The notes beneath the pieces were generated by a model, which saw nothing but the letters and a program-made list of their open reading frames with translations, was not told where the DNA came from and made no database searches. A stretch of DNA of 12,714 nt from NCBI GenBank assembly GCA_025356715.1, contig JANXRU010000212.1, positions 1 through 12,714 of the forward strand. Direction: 5' to 3'. This DNA is from Bacteroidota bacterium. Lineage in GTDB: Bacteria > Bacteroidota > Bacteroidia > B-17B0 > B-17BO. Made by a program: the position numbers and the translations under genes. Shown piece after piece: positions 1 to 7,977 of the stretch (position 1 is its first letter; the number at the start of each line of letters is the position of its first letter).

Positions 1-1
1 A

Positions 2-1336
2 ATAATCAAGGCTTTGAAAAAACTTATTAAGTGTAATTACAAACAATTATTTTTTACAGGAAATAAATATTTTCAATTTCTGTTTATTCTTAGTGTTTTA
101 TTTTTAATTTCTGAGATGTATTTGAATACTGGCACTTTATCTGCTTACGCCGTTACCATTGATGATCCGATGATTAGGGATGGTCATATAGTAAATTATG
201 ATTATTTGCATCACGAGTGCAATTATAATTTTATAATTGGGAGTAACAACGAAACTTGGGTGAATGGATGGATATTACGTCGAGAATTATTTTTTATTAT
301 AGCATTTCCTTTCTTTAAATTATTTGGGTTTTATTATGGTGGAATTATTACTGCATTTGTGGTTACAATTTTCTCCTATTTTATTTTTATCAAATTTATA
401 GTTAAGACATTTGGGGTTCAGCAGGCTTACGTTGGAATGGCGTTGTTTGTTTCTTATCCGGGTATTATGTACTGGATAGGTTCTCCATTTGCACATACGA
501 TGATTGTGCCTTGTAGTTGTATTATTTATATTTTATTGTGGAAAATGAATGAAACTATCCTTCTTAAAAAGCAGTTAGTCTATCTTTCAATTGTTGCAAT
601 TTTATTTACAGCATACGATCTATTTGTGTTTTTCTATCCTGCTATTTTGCTAATTTATTTTGTTAAACGACAATGGATTGCATTTTTCTGTTCTTTCCCA
701 ATTATGATTTTACCTCAATTATTAATTATTTTTTGGATAAAATATCAAGGTGTTGATCACTTGGTAGACAATAACTCAGGAGTTTATGCAACTATTATTA
801 ATTCTTATTTACATCCCGGGGATTTGTCGTTATGGTGGAGCTCTATTAAGAAGGTTCCAAATGTTTTGATAAATAATTTCACTGGTTCCAATTTTTTGTT
901 TTTGCCGAGTTTGTTTTTGATTATACTTCCATGGGCTTTTGTGAAAAAGTTTCAAATGAACAGAGTTGAGGTTTTTGTTTTACTAAGCGCCTTACTTGTG
1001 TTTTTATTTAACAATTTGGCGCCACCATATATTGCATATTTTTCAATGCAAGGTAAATGGATAGCAAGAATTTACCAACCAATTTTTATTATATTAATTA
1101 TGTTTATCGTTCGGTTTTCTGTTGTTGCTTTTAAGAGTAATAAAATGGTTAAAAATATATTTGTAAGCTTAATTTGCCTTTGTTTTATAGGCAATACTAT
1201 TATTAACTTTGGTGGTTGTTTTAAAAGTAAATTTACACAGTGGACTTGGTTTAACTTTTATCAGCACTCTTCTCCGTCTGCCATGATAAATAATCTGAAT
1301 AAATATGGAGTCAAACCCATGGGATTTGATAAATAA
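2..1336 (+). CDS. Polytopic membrane protein, possibly a GT-C-type glycosyltransferase (5' end uncertain or cut)
   Basis: The protein is mostly hydrophobic, with roughly ten or more predicted membrane segments, a long early extracytoplasmic loop (about residues 45-85, counting from the TTG at 14) and a short polar C-terminus. The size, the large first loop with acidic residues (DD at 50-51) and the neighbours fit a GT-C-type membrane glycosyltransferase or a related envelope-glycan protein, but I see no diagnostic family motif and the function is unknown. The start is unresolved: a TTG at position 14 gives a plausible MKKLIK beginning, yet TTG starts are uncommon in this kind of genome and the frame stays open back to the window edge, so the true start may lie upstream. 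The stop is TAA, and a 163-base gap separates it from the CoA-transferase gene. There is no sign of a frameshift. Confidence 0.7.
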   Translation: MIKALKKLIKCNYKQLFFTGNKYFQFLFILSVLFLISEMYLNTGTLSAYAVTIDDPMIRDGHIVNYDYLHHECNYNFIIGSNNETWVNGWILRRELFFIIAFPFFKLFGFYYGGIITAFVVTIFSYFIFIKFIVKTFGVQQAYVGMALFVSYPGIMYWIGSPFAHTMIVPCSCIIYILLWKMNETILLKKQLVYLSIVAILFTAYDLFVFFYPAILLIYFVKRQWIAFFCSFPIMILPQLLIIFWIKYQGVDHLVDNNSGVYATIINSYLHPGDLSLWWSSIKKVPNVLINNFTGSNFLFLPSLFLIILPWAFVKKFQMNRVEVFVLLSALLVFLFNNLAPPYIAYFSMQGKWIARIYQPIFIILIMFIVRFSVVAFKSNKMVKNIFVSLICLCFIGNTIINFGGCFKSKFTQWTWFNFYQHSSPSAMINNLNKYGVKPMGFDK

Positions 1337-1499
1337 GATACTTTAAATGCTAATGGTATATGATAATTTTTAGTTAAATAGTTTACTGAAAATTCATTTT
1401 TTTCTGTTATTTTTAGTGTTGTAAAACAGCTAATAGAATAAAGTCATGTTTTAGATAAATTATTAACTACAAGATCTTATATAATATAAAATTAGTAAC

Positions 1500-2156
1500 A
1501 TGTTAGATAAAAACGGAATAGCAAAACGCATAGCAAGAGAAGTAAAAGATGGAATGTATGTAAACTTAGGAATTGGAATTCCAACCTTAGTTGCTAATTT
1601 TATTCCAGATGGAATTAATGTTGTTTTACAATCGGAGAATGGCATATTAGGTATGGGGCCTTTTCCTTTCGAAGGAGAAGAAGATGCAGATTTGATTAAT
1701 GCTGGAAAGCAAACGGTTACTTTATTAGATGGCTCTTCTATTTTTGATAGTGCTATGAGTTTTGGGATGATACGTTCACAAAAAGTAAACCTCACTATTT
1801 TGGGAGCAATGGAAGTGAGCGAAAATGGCGATATTGCAAATTGGAAAATTCCAGGCAAAATGGTGAAAGGCATGGGCGGCGCTATGGATTTGGTGGCAAG
1901 TGCAAAAAATATTATTGTAGCTATGCAGCATGTAAATAAAGCGGGAGAATCTAAATTATTACCAAAATGTGACTTACCCTTAACGGGAATAAAATGCGTT
2001 AAAAAAATTGTAACTGAATTAGCTGTTTTAGATATTTTACCTGAAGGCGGATTTCGCTTATTAGAACGTGCACCAGGAGTGAGTGTAGAACAAATTAAAA
2101 ACGCCACCCACGGAAAATTGATCATTGATGGAGAAATTCCAGAAATGGTTATTTAA
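1500..2156 (+). CDS. scoB: 3-oxoacid CoA-transferase (SCOT-type), subunit B
   Basis: This is the beta subunit of a family I CoA-transferase, which moves CoA between succinyl-CoA (or another acyl-CoA) and acetoacetate in cytoplasmic ketone-body and short-chain acid metabolism. The active-site signature LQSENGILG lies at residues 43-51; Glu46 corresponds to the glutamate that forms the glutamyl-CoA intermediate in this family. GIGIPT at 24-29 is the usual N-terminal glycine motif, and the fold continues through MVKGMGGAMD (121-130) to a normal C-terminus. At 218 residues it is full length for a separate B subunit. The ATG at 1500 is the natural start. Subunit A, which the enzyme needs, is normally adjacent but is not in this window: the upstream gene is a membrane protein. 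Gene 3 follows after 44 bases on the same strand, so co-transcription is possible, but a shared function is not evident. The family call is very secure; the exact acyl substrate is not. Confidence 0.95.
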   Translation: MLDKNGIAKRIAREVKDGMYVNLGIGIPTLVANFIPDGINVVLQSENGILGMGPFPFEGEEDADLINAGKQTVTLLDGSSIFDSAMSFGMIRSQKVNLTILGAMEVSENGDIANWKIPGKMVKGMGGAMDLVASAKNIIVAMQHVNKAGESKLLPKCDLPLTGIKCVKKIVTELAVLDILPEGGFRLLERAPGVSVEQIKNATHGKLIIDGEIPEMVI

Positions 2157-2200
2157 TGGATTTTTTTCGAATACTATAATTTTAAAATGTCAGTAAAAAT

Positions 2201-3616
2201 ATGGTGTTTAGTAGCATAATTTTTCTTTTATATTTTTTGCCTTTTTTTCTTTTGACTTATTTTTTAGTTGGAAAAAAATATAAGAATATAGTTTTATTAG
2301 TTGGTAGTATTATTTTCTATAGTTGGGGAGCGCCTAAATTTATTTTTGTTATTTTATTGACAACCTTTATCGATTTCCATTTAATGCGTTGGATGGATAA
2401 TAGTAATAATCAAAGAGACCGAAAACTAATATTGGTTTTTTCAATTGTAGTTAATCTGGGCTTATTGTTTTATTTTAAGTATTCAAATTTCTTCATTGAT
2501 AATATTAATTCTGTGTTATCTTTTTTTAGTAATAACCAAATCCATTGGATCAAATTAATATTACCAATTGGTATTTCATTTTATACCTTCGAAACCATAA
2601 CATATGTAGTTGATGTTTATAGGAAAATTCACAAACCTCTAACTAAATTTTGGGATTATCAGTTATATATTATTTTATTTCCAAAATTAATTGCCGGACC
2701 AATAATAAGATATCATGAATTAGCAGATCAAATTGAAGAACGTAAAGATTTAATGGATGATAAATTAACAGGTTTTTATCGTTTTATATTTGGCTTAGCT
2801 AAAAAAGTATTAATAGCAAACCAAATTGGGCTAGTTGCTGATGCTATTTTTAATAAGGAAATTACAGAGCTTTCTACTAGTTTAGCTTGGGTAGGAAGTA
2901 TAGCATATACGTTTCAAATTTATTTTGATTTTAGTGGCTATAGTGATATGGCAATAGGCCTAGGTAAAATGTTAGGATTCAAATTCCCAGAAAACTTCAA
3001 TAATCCATATACCTCACAAAGTGTTACTGAATTTTGGAGAAGATGGCATATAACTCTGGGTAATTGGATGCGAAATTATTTATACATTCCACTTGGAGGA
3101 AACAAAGTGTCGAAGTTTAAAATGTATTTTAATTTATGGATTGTTTTTTTAGCTTCTGGCTTTTGGCATGGCGCAAGTTGGAGCTTTATTTTTTGGGGAG
3201 CGTATCATGGATTATTTTTAATATTAGAAAAACTTTTTTTATCAAAATTTTTACTTAAGATTGGTAAAATTCCGTCTATTATGTTTACTTTTTTTATTAT
3301 AAATATGGGATGGGTGTTTTTCAGAAAAGAAAACCTTTCAGATGCCATGATGTTTCTGAAGGCGATGTTCGTATTTCAAGGCACAGAGCGATTTTATTTT
3401 GATCTAGAATTTTCATTTTACTTATTTATTGCAACTTTTTTTTCTTTTTTTTCTTTATCGAAATTTGGAAAAAACATACAAGATAAAATTATTTTTAGTT
3501 GTTATTCAAACCGACTGCACCTGATAGTTTCAAGCAGTTGTGTGGTTTTGCTATTAGTTTCAATAGCGTCAATAACAACGGCTGAATTTAATCCATTTAT
3601 TTATTTTAGATTTTAA
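2201..3616 (+). CDS. MBOAT family O-acyltransferase, AlgI-like
   Basis: This is a membrane-bound O-acyltransferase of the AlgI/PatA/DltB type, thought to pass acyl (usually acetyl) groups from the cytoplasm across the membrane to a partner that acylates an extracytoplasmic glycan. The N-terminus MVFSSIIFLLYFLP is typical. Family blocks appear in order: PIGISFYTFE (122-131), FPKLIAGP (160-167), YFDFSGYSDMAIG (241-253), FWRRWHITLG (279-288) with His283, YIPLGG (295-300), and FWHGASW (321-327), in which His323 matches the invariant MBOAT histidine. The length of 471 residues is normal. An upstream ATG at 2187 is in another frame and stops after ten codons, so 2201 is the start. An SGNH-type partner begins 15 bases after the stop, as expected for an O-acetylation unit. 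Two T8 tracts lie near the 3' end (3436-3452). Specificity for acetyl and the identity of the glycan are inferred. Confidence 0.95.
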   Translation: MVFSSIIFLLYFLPFFLLTYFLVGKKYKNIVLLVGSIIFYSWGAPKFIFVILLTTFIDFHLMRWMDNSNNQRDRKLILVFSIVVNLGLLFYFKYSNFFIDNINSVLSFFSNNQIHWIKLILPIGISFYTFETITYVVDVYRKIHKPLTKFWDYQLYIILFPKLIAGPIIRYHELADQIEERKDLMDDKLTGFYRFIFGLAKKVLIANQIGLVADAIFNKEITELSTSLAWVGSIAYTFQIYFDFSGYSDMAIGLGKMLGFKFPENFNNPYTSQSVTEFWRRWHITLGNWMRNYLYIPLGGNKVSKFKMYFNLWIVFLASGFWHGASWSFIFWGAYHGLFLILEKLFLSKFLLKIGKIPSIMFTFFIINMGWVFFRKENLSDAMMFLKAMFVFQGTERFYFDLEFSFYLFIATFFSFFSLSKFGKNIQDKIIFSCYSNRLHLIVSSSCVVLLLVSIASITTAEFNPFIYFRF

Positions 3617-3631
3617 AAACAGAACGAATAC

Positions 3632-4762
3632 ATGAGATTAAAAAAAGGCATATTAATTACCGTATTTGTTATCATGTTTATACCATTATTTCAAAGCATT
3701 TTTTTAATAATTACAGAAGAGCCTCTTCATGGTTCTTTTCAGTCTGCTTTATGCCCTAATTTTTCGTTAGATAATTGGATGCATGGAGAGTATCAAGAAA
3801 ATGATGAAGCATACGTCAATGAAAATTTTGGATTTAGAAATACTATTGTAAGGCTTTACAATCATTTTAATTTTTTGGTTTTTAAAAAAGCAAAGGCCAA
3901 TGGCGTTATTGTTGGGAAAAAGAATTATTTGTACGAAGAAAGTTATATCAATGCTTATTATGGAGAAGATTATTTAGGGGATGATAGCATCGCGCATACC
4001 GTTCATCGATTAAAATATATTTCTGATAATTTAGATAAATTAGGAAAAAAACTGTTGATTGTTTTTGCGGCAGGTAAGGCCTCTTTTTATCCTGAGTATA
4101 TTCCTGATCGATATAAAGTAAAAAACATAAACACAAATTATAAAATGTTTTCCAAATTAGCATTGGAATCTAAATTGAATATTATTGATTTTAATAGATG
4201 GTTTATGGATAATAAGAAAACTTCAAAGTACCCATTATATCCACAATTTGGAATTCATTGGAGTAGCTATGCCACTATTTTAGTGGCAGATTCTATTATT
4301 AAAAAAATTGAAAATCTTTCAAATATTAGTATGCCACATATAAAAATAGATGGTGTAACCATGGATCAACCTCATGAAGAAGATTATGATATAGCATCTG
4401 GAATGAATTTAATGAAAAGGCTTTTGAGTTTTGATTTGGCGTATCCGAAATTGGATTATAGCGACACTATTCATAAAAATAGGCCCAAAGTGCTTGTAGT
4501 ATCGGATAGTTTTTATTGGGGAATGTTTAATGTTGGTATTTCTCATTCCTTTAAGGACGATCACTTTTGGTATTATAATAATTTAGTTTTTCCTCAAAAT
4601 GGCAAAAAAGAAATAGTAGCTAGTGAATTAAATATTACTGAACAATTGAACAACCATGATGTATTTATTATTATGGCAACTGAAGCCACATTGAATGATT
4701 TTGGTTGGGGCTTTATTGAAAAAGTAGATAGTACTTTTAGAAGTAGTACTGTTAATCTTTAA
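3632..4762 (+). CDS. AlgJ/AlgX-like SGNH acyltransferase-family protein
   Basis: The protein has a single N-terminal membrane anchor or uncleaved signal (about residues 6-28) followed by an extracytoplasmic domain resembling AlgJ/AlgX, the proteins that take acyl groups from an AlgI-like MBOAT and place them on polysaccharide. Visible landmarks are ENFGFRN (64-70), common near the start of this family; VGKKNYLYE (94-102); the histidine block FGIHWSSYA (206-214) with His209; and VVSDSFYWG (289-297), where Ser293 is the likely nucleophile of the GDS-like motif. In AlgX the equivalent histidine sits in a D-x-H motif; here the Asp position is Gly207. An acidic stretch with the block DIASGMNL (253-260) may be characteristic of this branch. 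The gene lies 15 bases downstream of the MBOAT gene, so the two are almost certainly co-transcribed. It might act as the acetyl acceptor and donor or might only bind the glycan. Family confidence is high, catalytic competence moderate. Confidence 0.88.
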   Translation: MRLKKGILITVFVIMFIPLFQSIFLIITEEPLHGSFQSALCPNFSLDNWMHGEYQENDEAYVNENFGFRNTIVRLYNHFNFLVFKKAKANGVIVGKKNYLYEESYINAYYGEDYLGDDSIAHTVHRLKYISDNLDKLGKKLLIVFAAGKASFYPEYIPDRYKVKNINTNYKMFSKLALESKLNIIDFNRWFMDNKKTSKYPLYPQFGIHWSSYATILVADSIIKKIENLSNISMPHIKIDGVTMDQPHEEDYDIASGMNLMKRLLSFDLAYPKLDYSDTIHKNRPKVLVVSDSFYWGMFNVGISHSFKDDHFWYYNNLVFPQNGKKEIVASELNITEQLNNHDVFIIMATEATLNDFGWGFIEKVDSTFRSSTVNL

Positions 4763-4788
4763 AAGTCACTTACTTAATAGAAAATAGA

Positions 4789-6432
4789 TTACTTGGAAAT
4801 TTGATTTCTGTACTCCCAAAGAATATCTAATTTTAGCATAGAATCAATAGAAATGCCGCCATTTGATGCCTTTTCTTTAATTTGTTGCATCCATTCTGTA
4901 TTACTTAAAATTCTATTTTTAATTTGAATTGAAGTAAGTGAATCTGGATTTGGATTAATATATCTAGAAATAAAAAGTCCTTCAAAATAATAATCTTCTT
5001 TCCATATAAATTTTTCTTTTAATCGATTTTCAACAATTCTTGAGGGATCAAAGTAATTATCAAATGATCTAGTAAAATAGATTTCGTGATAACTTGATAA
5101 GTCTTTAGTGTCTGGCCATTTAGTATCAGTGGGAATAAAAATCCCACTCTCGGCTAATTTAGCTGCTAATGAAGCATTAAATAATTTGAAAGAAACAGGT
5201 CTATCCAAATAATATGCTATTAACATACCGTTATCAGTTGTTATTAATGTTTTTTGGTTTATTTTAGTTTTTAAAAATTCAACGCCGTTTTTATAATCCC
5301 AAAAAATCGGCCGTGGCACTTTCATATTAAAAATCGATAAAGTGCAAAGAATAATTATAACTATCAGTTTTATTCGGAAGTCTATTTTTATAGAGGATAA
5401 TGCGTAGGCAAAAAGTAAAATAAAGCCTAGGAAGGTAAACAAGATGTATCGTTTTAAAAATACGGGTGTAATTACTGCTGCAAAAAAATCGAAATGAAAA
5501 AGAATTGGGCCTAAAATAAATGGAATTAATAAATATTTGAAATTAAAATTAATACCCCTTGATTTTTTAATAAATAATAGACTTAAAATTATTAGAATGA
5601 AAATGGCTAGAAAAATATAGAATAAATAATTGGCGTTATAAAAATCGTAAAGAACTTGTTTGTATTCTAAAAAGGTTGGTTTTTGTAACCAAAAACCCTT
5701 AGTGCCATTAGTAATAATTCCAAAGAAACGTTCATGCCATGGCCAAAAGAGTGCAACAAAAACGACATAGGATGACATAAACCACAAAATAAATTTATAC
5801 GGATAACCAAGAAAAGATTTATTTTTTACTTTTAATAAATCAAATTTAAATCCCAAAATTAGTGCTAGTAAACCTTGTCCAATCATATTAATACAGCCTA
5901 AAGTGTGTAGGTAAAACACCGTAATATTAAATAAGCCTAAAAATATGGCTTTGTACCAACTTGGTTTTTCAACCAAACTCATAAAGGCATAATTAGATGA
6001 AACGGTGAATAATAGAACTAAGCCATAAGTCCTTCCTTCCTGACTATAATAGTATAGTTCATTTGAAGTAATATAAAGAAGTACGGTGAAAATGGCGGTT
6101 TGCCAATTAAAAAATCGTAAGGAAAATAAGAAGAAAACAGCAAGCGCTAAACTACTAGCAATAGCGGAAACAGATCTTAATGCCGTTTCTGTTTCTCCAA
6201 ACCATTGACTCCAGTAGTGAATAATAATTAAATACAAGGGCGGGTTGGTATCTTCACATAAGCTATAATGAATTATTTCATCAATAGTTGTATTGCCAAG
6301 ATATAGGCTAAAGCATTCGTCGTACCATAATCCATTAACTCCTATTTTATAAATAGCTAAACATAAATACCCAACAAATAAACTAAAGGCTAATTTATAT
6401 TTGTTGTTTGTAATAAAACGTGAGAAGTCCAT
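4789..6432 (-). CDS. GT-C membrane glycosyltransferase, ArnT/PMT-like
   Basis: This is a polytopic inner-membrane protein of the GT-C class (PMT/ArnT-like, PF13231-type), which transfers a sugar from polyprenyl-phosphate to a periplasmic acceptor. After the first membrane segment comes GLWYDECFSLYL (34-45), with Asp38/Glu39 at the position of the catalytic acidic pair of the first periplasmic loop; then DTNPPLY (61-67), ALRSVSAI (84-91) and YYYSQEGRTYGL (127-138), all characteristic of the family. Membrane segments continue to about residue 369, followed by a hydrophilic C-terminal domain (about 375-547) that is probably periplasmic. The gene lies 23 bases after the stop of the GtrB-like GT2 gene and is probably last in that operon; that enzyme is the natural supplier of its lipid-linked donor. 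The stop faces the end of the plus-strand acyltransferase gene. The sugar and the acceptor are unknown. Confidence 0.9.
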   Translation of the reverse strand: MDFSRFITNNKYKLAFSLFVGYLCLAIYKIGVNGLWYDECFSLYLGNTTIDEIIHYSLCEDTNPPLYLIIIHYWSQWFGETETALRSVSAIASSLALAVFFLFSLRFFNWQTAIFTVLLYITSNELYYYSQEGRTYGLVLLFTVSSNYAFMSLVEKPSWYKAIFLGLFNITVFYLHTLGCINMIGQGLLALILGFKFDLLKVKNKSFLGYPYKFILWFMSSYVVFVALFWPWHERFFGIITNGTKGFWLQKPTFLEYKQVLYDFYNANYLFYIFLAIFILIILSLLFIKKSRGINFNFKYLLIPFILGPILFHFDFFAAVITPVFLKRYILFTFLGFILLFAYALSSIKIDFRIKLIVIIILCTLSIFNMKVPRPIFWDYKNGVEFLKTKINQKTLITTDNGMLIAYYLDRPVSFKLFNASLAAKLAESGIFIPTDTKWPDTKDLSSYHEIYFTRSFDNYFDPSRIVENRLKEKFIWKEDYYFEGLFISRYINPNPDSLTSIQIKNRILSNTEWMQQIKEKASNGGISIDSMLKLDILWEYRNQISK

Positions 6433-6455
6433 CTTGAATAAATTAGTTTTTTAGT

Positions 6456-7385
6456 CTATTCATAAACCTTATCTACTACAAATACAGGTCTTTGGCGACT
6501 AGATTCCAAATTACGCCAAACGTATTCTCCTATTATACCTAATCCAATCATTTGAAAGGAAGAAACAAAAAGAATAACCACCATCATACTTGACCATCCT
6601 GTGGGCTCTGAGCTCCCTGTAAGTTTCAAAATAATAATAACAAGACTGTATATAAATGCAATGAACCCTAATGTAATTCCAGTAATTGAAATGAATTTTA
6701 AAGGAGCGTAAGAAAAAGATATAAAGGAATCAATAAATAATTTTATTTTCTTTTGAAGAGTCCAGCGCGACTTACCTACTTCTCTTTTTGCTCTAGTATA
6801 AGGAATACATATCATTTCATAGTTTAGCCAAGCTAACAAATATAATGTATTCGTGTTTTTTTCATTTATTTTTACCACATCATCTTTTAATTGCTTGTCA
6901 AAAAAAACATAATCAAACCCTCCATCTGGAATGTTTTTTAAGGCAAATTTTTGAATCAATTTATGATAAGTGTTTGAAAATGCTTTTTGCGCAAACGATT
7001 CTTCTCTATCCGCTCTGTTACCAACTACGAGTTTGATTCCGTTTTTCCAGTGTGCATACATTTTCACCATCAGTTCTGGCGGGTCTTGTAAATCAGCAGC
7101 AATAACAGCACAACAATCTCCTGTTGCATAATTCATACCAGCTAATATAGCGTTGTAAGATCCAACATTCCCTGCTAATTTTACAACCTTCACTTTACCA
7201 GGATTATCATCTCTAAATTTTATAAGTTCTTCAACTGTATTGTCTTTGCTGCCATCATCAACCATTACATATTCAAAGGTTACATCTTTATCAAACAACA
7301 ATTCGTTTTCCAACAATCGTTGTTTAGTAATTGGTATATTTTCTTCATTAAAATAGCAAGGAATTATGATGGATAGTTTTGGCAT
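6456..7385 (-). CDS. Polyprenyl-phosphate glycosyltransferase, GtrB/DPM1-like (GT2)
   Basis: This is a family 2 glycosyltransferase that loads a sugar from a nucleotide donor onto polyprenyl phosphate at the cytoplasmic face. The N-terminal GT-A domain opens with LSIIIPCYFNEEN (4-16); the nucleotide-binding VDDGSKDNT lies at 42-50; the metal-binding DLQDP block is at 98-102; and REVGKSRW (201-208) matches the conserved basic motif of the DPM1-like branch. Two C-terminal membrane helices follow (about 230-254 and 265-285), then GEYVWRNLESSRQRP (286-300), the usual end of GtrB-like proteins. The length of 309 residues is typical. It is followed by a GT-C transferase and preceded by sugar-modifying genes, which supports a donor role. 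I see no GtrA-like flippase in the window. The ATG at 7385 directly precedes the MPKLSIIIP start and needs no alternative. The sugar is undetermined; glucose is the most common in this family. Confidence 0.93.
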   Translation of the reverse strand: MPKLSIIIPCYFNEENIPITKQRLLENELLFDKDVTFEYVMVDDGSKDNTVEELIKFRDDNPGKVKVVKLAGNVGSYNAILAGMNYATGDCCAVIAADLQDPPELMVKMYAHWKNGIKLVVGNRADREESFAQKAFSNTYHKLIQKFALKNIPDGGFDYVFFDKQLKDDVVKINEKNTNTLYLLAWLNYEMICIPYTRAKREVGKSRWTLQKKIKLFIDSFISFSYAPLKFISITGITLGFIAFIYSLVIIILKLTGSSEPTGWSSMMVVILFVSSFQMIGLGIIGEYVWRNLESSRQRPVFVVDKVYE

Positions 7386-7401
7386 ATCTTATTATTAGTT
7401 A

Positions 7402-7409
7402 CAAATATA
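7402..7409 (-). promoter_or_regulatory. Possible Bacteroidota -7 element upstream of the GtrB-like gene
   Basis: Read on the minus strand this is TATATTTG, an exact match to the TAnnTTTG -7 consensus used by the primary sigma factor of Bacteroidota. It sits 17 bases before the ATG of the GT2 gene, in the 26-base gap after the acyltransferase gene. I could not find a convincing -33 TTG at the expected distance, and the match may be chance in such A+T-rich DNA. If real, it gives the GT2 and GT-C genes an internal promoter. Confidence 0.25.
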
Positions 7410-7411
7410 GT

Positions 7412-7975
7412 TTATTTGATTTTAACTAGACCAGTTGACGTTTCTTTATACGTTTCATTTTCTTTGTTTAACCAAGTTTGTTCTCGTTCATTATAAACTA
7501 ATTTCTCGCCAAATTCATCAACCCAACCATGTTGTTTTGCTGGATTACCAAAATATAACCCATGCGATTTTAAATTTTTAGTAACTACACTTCCAATGCC
7601 TGTCATGGCGTATGCGCCTAATTTTATACCTGCAAGTATAGTTGAGTTTGCTCCAAGCGAAACACCTTGTTCAATAATTGTTTTAATTGGTTCTTTAAAT
7701 TGTTTGCTTCTTGGATAAATATCGTTTGTAAAAACAACATTTGGCCCTATAAAAACATTATCCTCAATTTCAATTCCATCCCATAAATAAACTCCAGCTT
7801 TTATAGTCACATTATTACCAATTTTTACTTTACCTTCTATAAAACAATGTGAGCAAATATTACAATTATTACCAATGGATGCACCATTCAATACAACTAC
7901 ATATTGCCATATTTTAGTTTCTTTTCCAATAGATTCAGAATCTACTTGAGATAGTTGATGCTTAAAGTAATTCAT
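7412..7975 (-). CDS. Hexapeptide-repeat (left-handed beta-helix) sugar acyltransferase, FdtC/WxcM-N-like
   Basis: This is a cytoplasmic acyltransferase of the left-handed beta-helix family, close in pattern to FdtC and to the N-terminal half of WxcM, which N-acetylate amino groups of nucleotide-activated amino-deoxy sugars. Hexapeptide repeats of the (I/V)-G-x-x type run from about residue 16 to 132 (IGNNCNICSHCF 34-45, KIGNNVTIKAG 51-61, IEDNVFIGPNVVFTND 70-85, SLGANSTILAGIKLG 106-120), followed by FGNPAK (142-147), the usual end of the helix. FTNDIYPRS (82-90) is a signature of this sugar-specific branch. The 187-residue length is normal, and the C-terminal tail from about 150 is hydrophilic. 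Its ATG lies 2 bases after the ketoisomerase stop, so the two are surely translated from one mRNA. An aminotransferase that would make its amino-sugar substrate is not in the window, so the substrate is uncertain and an O-acyl role is possible. Confidence 0.9.
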   Translation of the reverse strand: MNYFKHQLSQVDSESIGKETKIWQYVVVLNGASIGNNCNICSHCFIEGKVKIGNNVTIKAGVYLWDGIEIEDNVFIGPNVVFTNDIYPRSKQFKEPIKTIIEQGVSLGANSTILAGIKLGAYAMTGIGSVVTKNLKSHGLYFGNPAKQHGWVDEFGEKLVYNEREQTWLNKENETYKETSTGLVKIK

Positions 7976-7977
7976 AA

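Noticed and set aside
1403..1431. Possible hairpin (CTGTT...AACAG) downstream of the first gene
   Set aside because: The stem is only about 5 bp with an imperfect extension and no T run follows, so it is not convincing as a terminator.
1463..2125. Long minus-strand open frame (220 codons) opposite the CoA-transferase gene
   Set aside because: It is a shadow of scoB: the plus-strand product has full family motifs, while the minus product is low-complexity with no recognisable domain.
3948..4163. Short minus-strand open frame inside the SGNH gene
   Set aside because: It lies wholly within a well-supported gene, has no family features and no plausible leader.
6845..7036. Short plus-strand open frame opposite the GtrB-like gene
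   Set aside because: It overlaps conserved GT2 coding sequence, and its product has no recognisable features.
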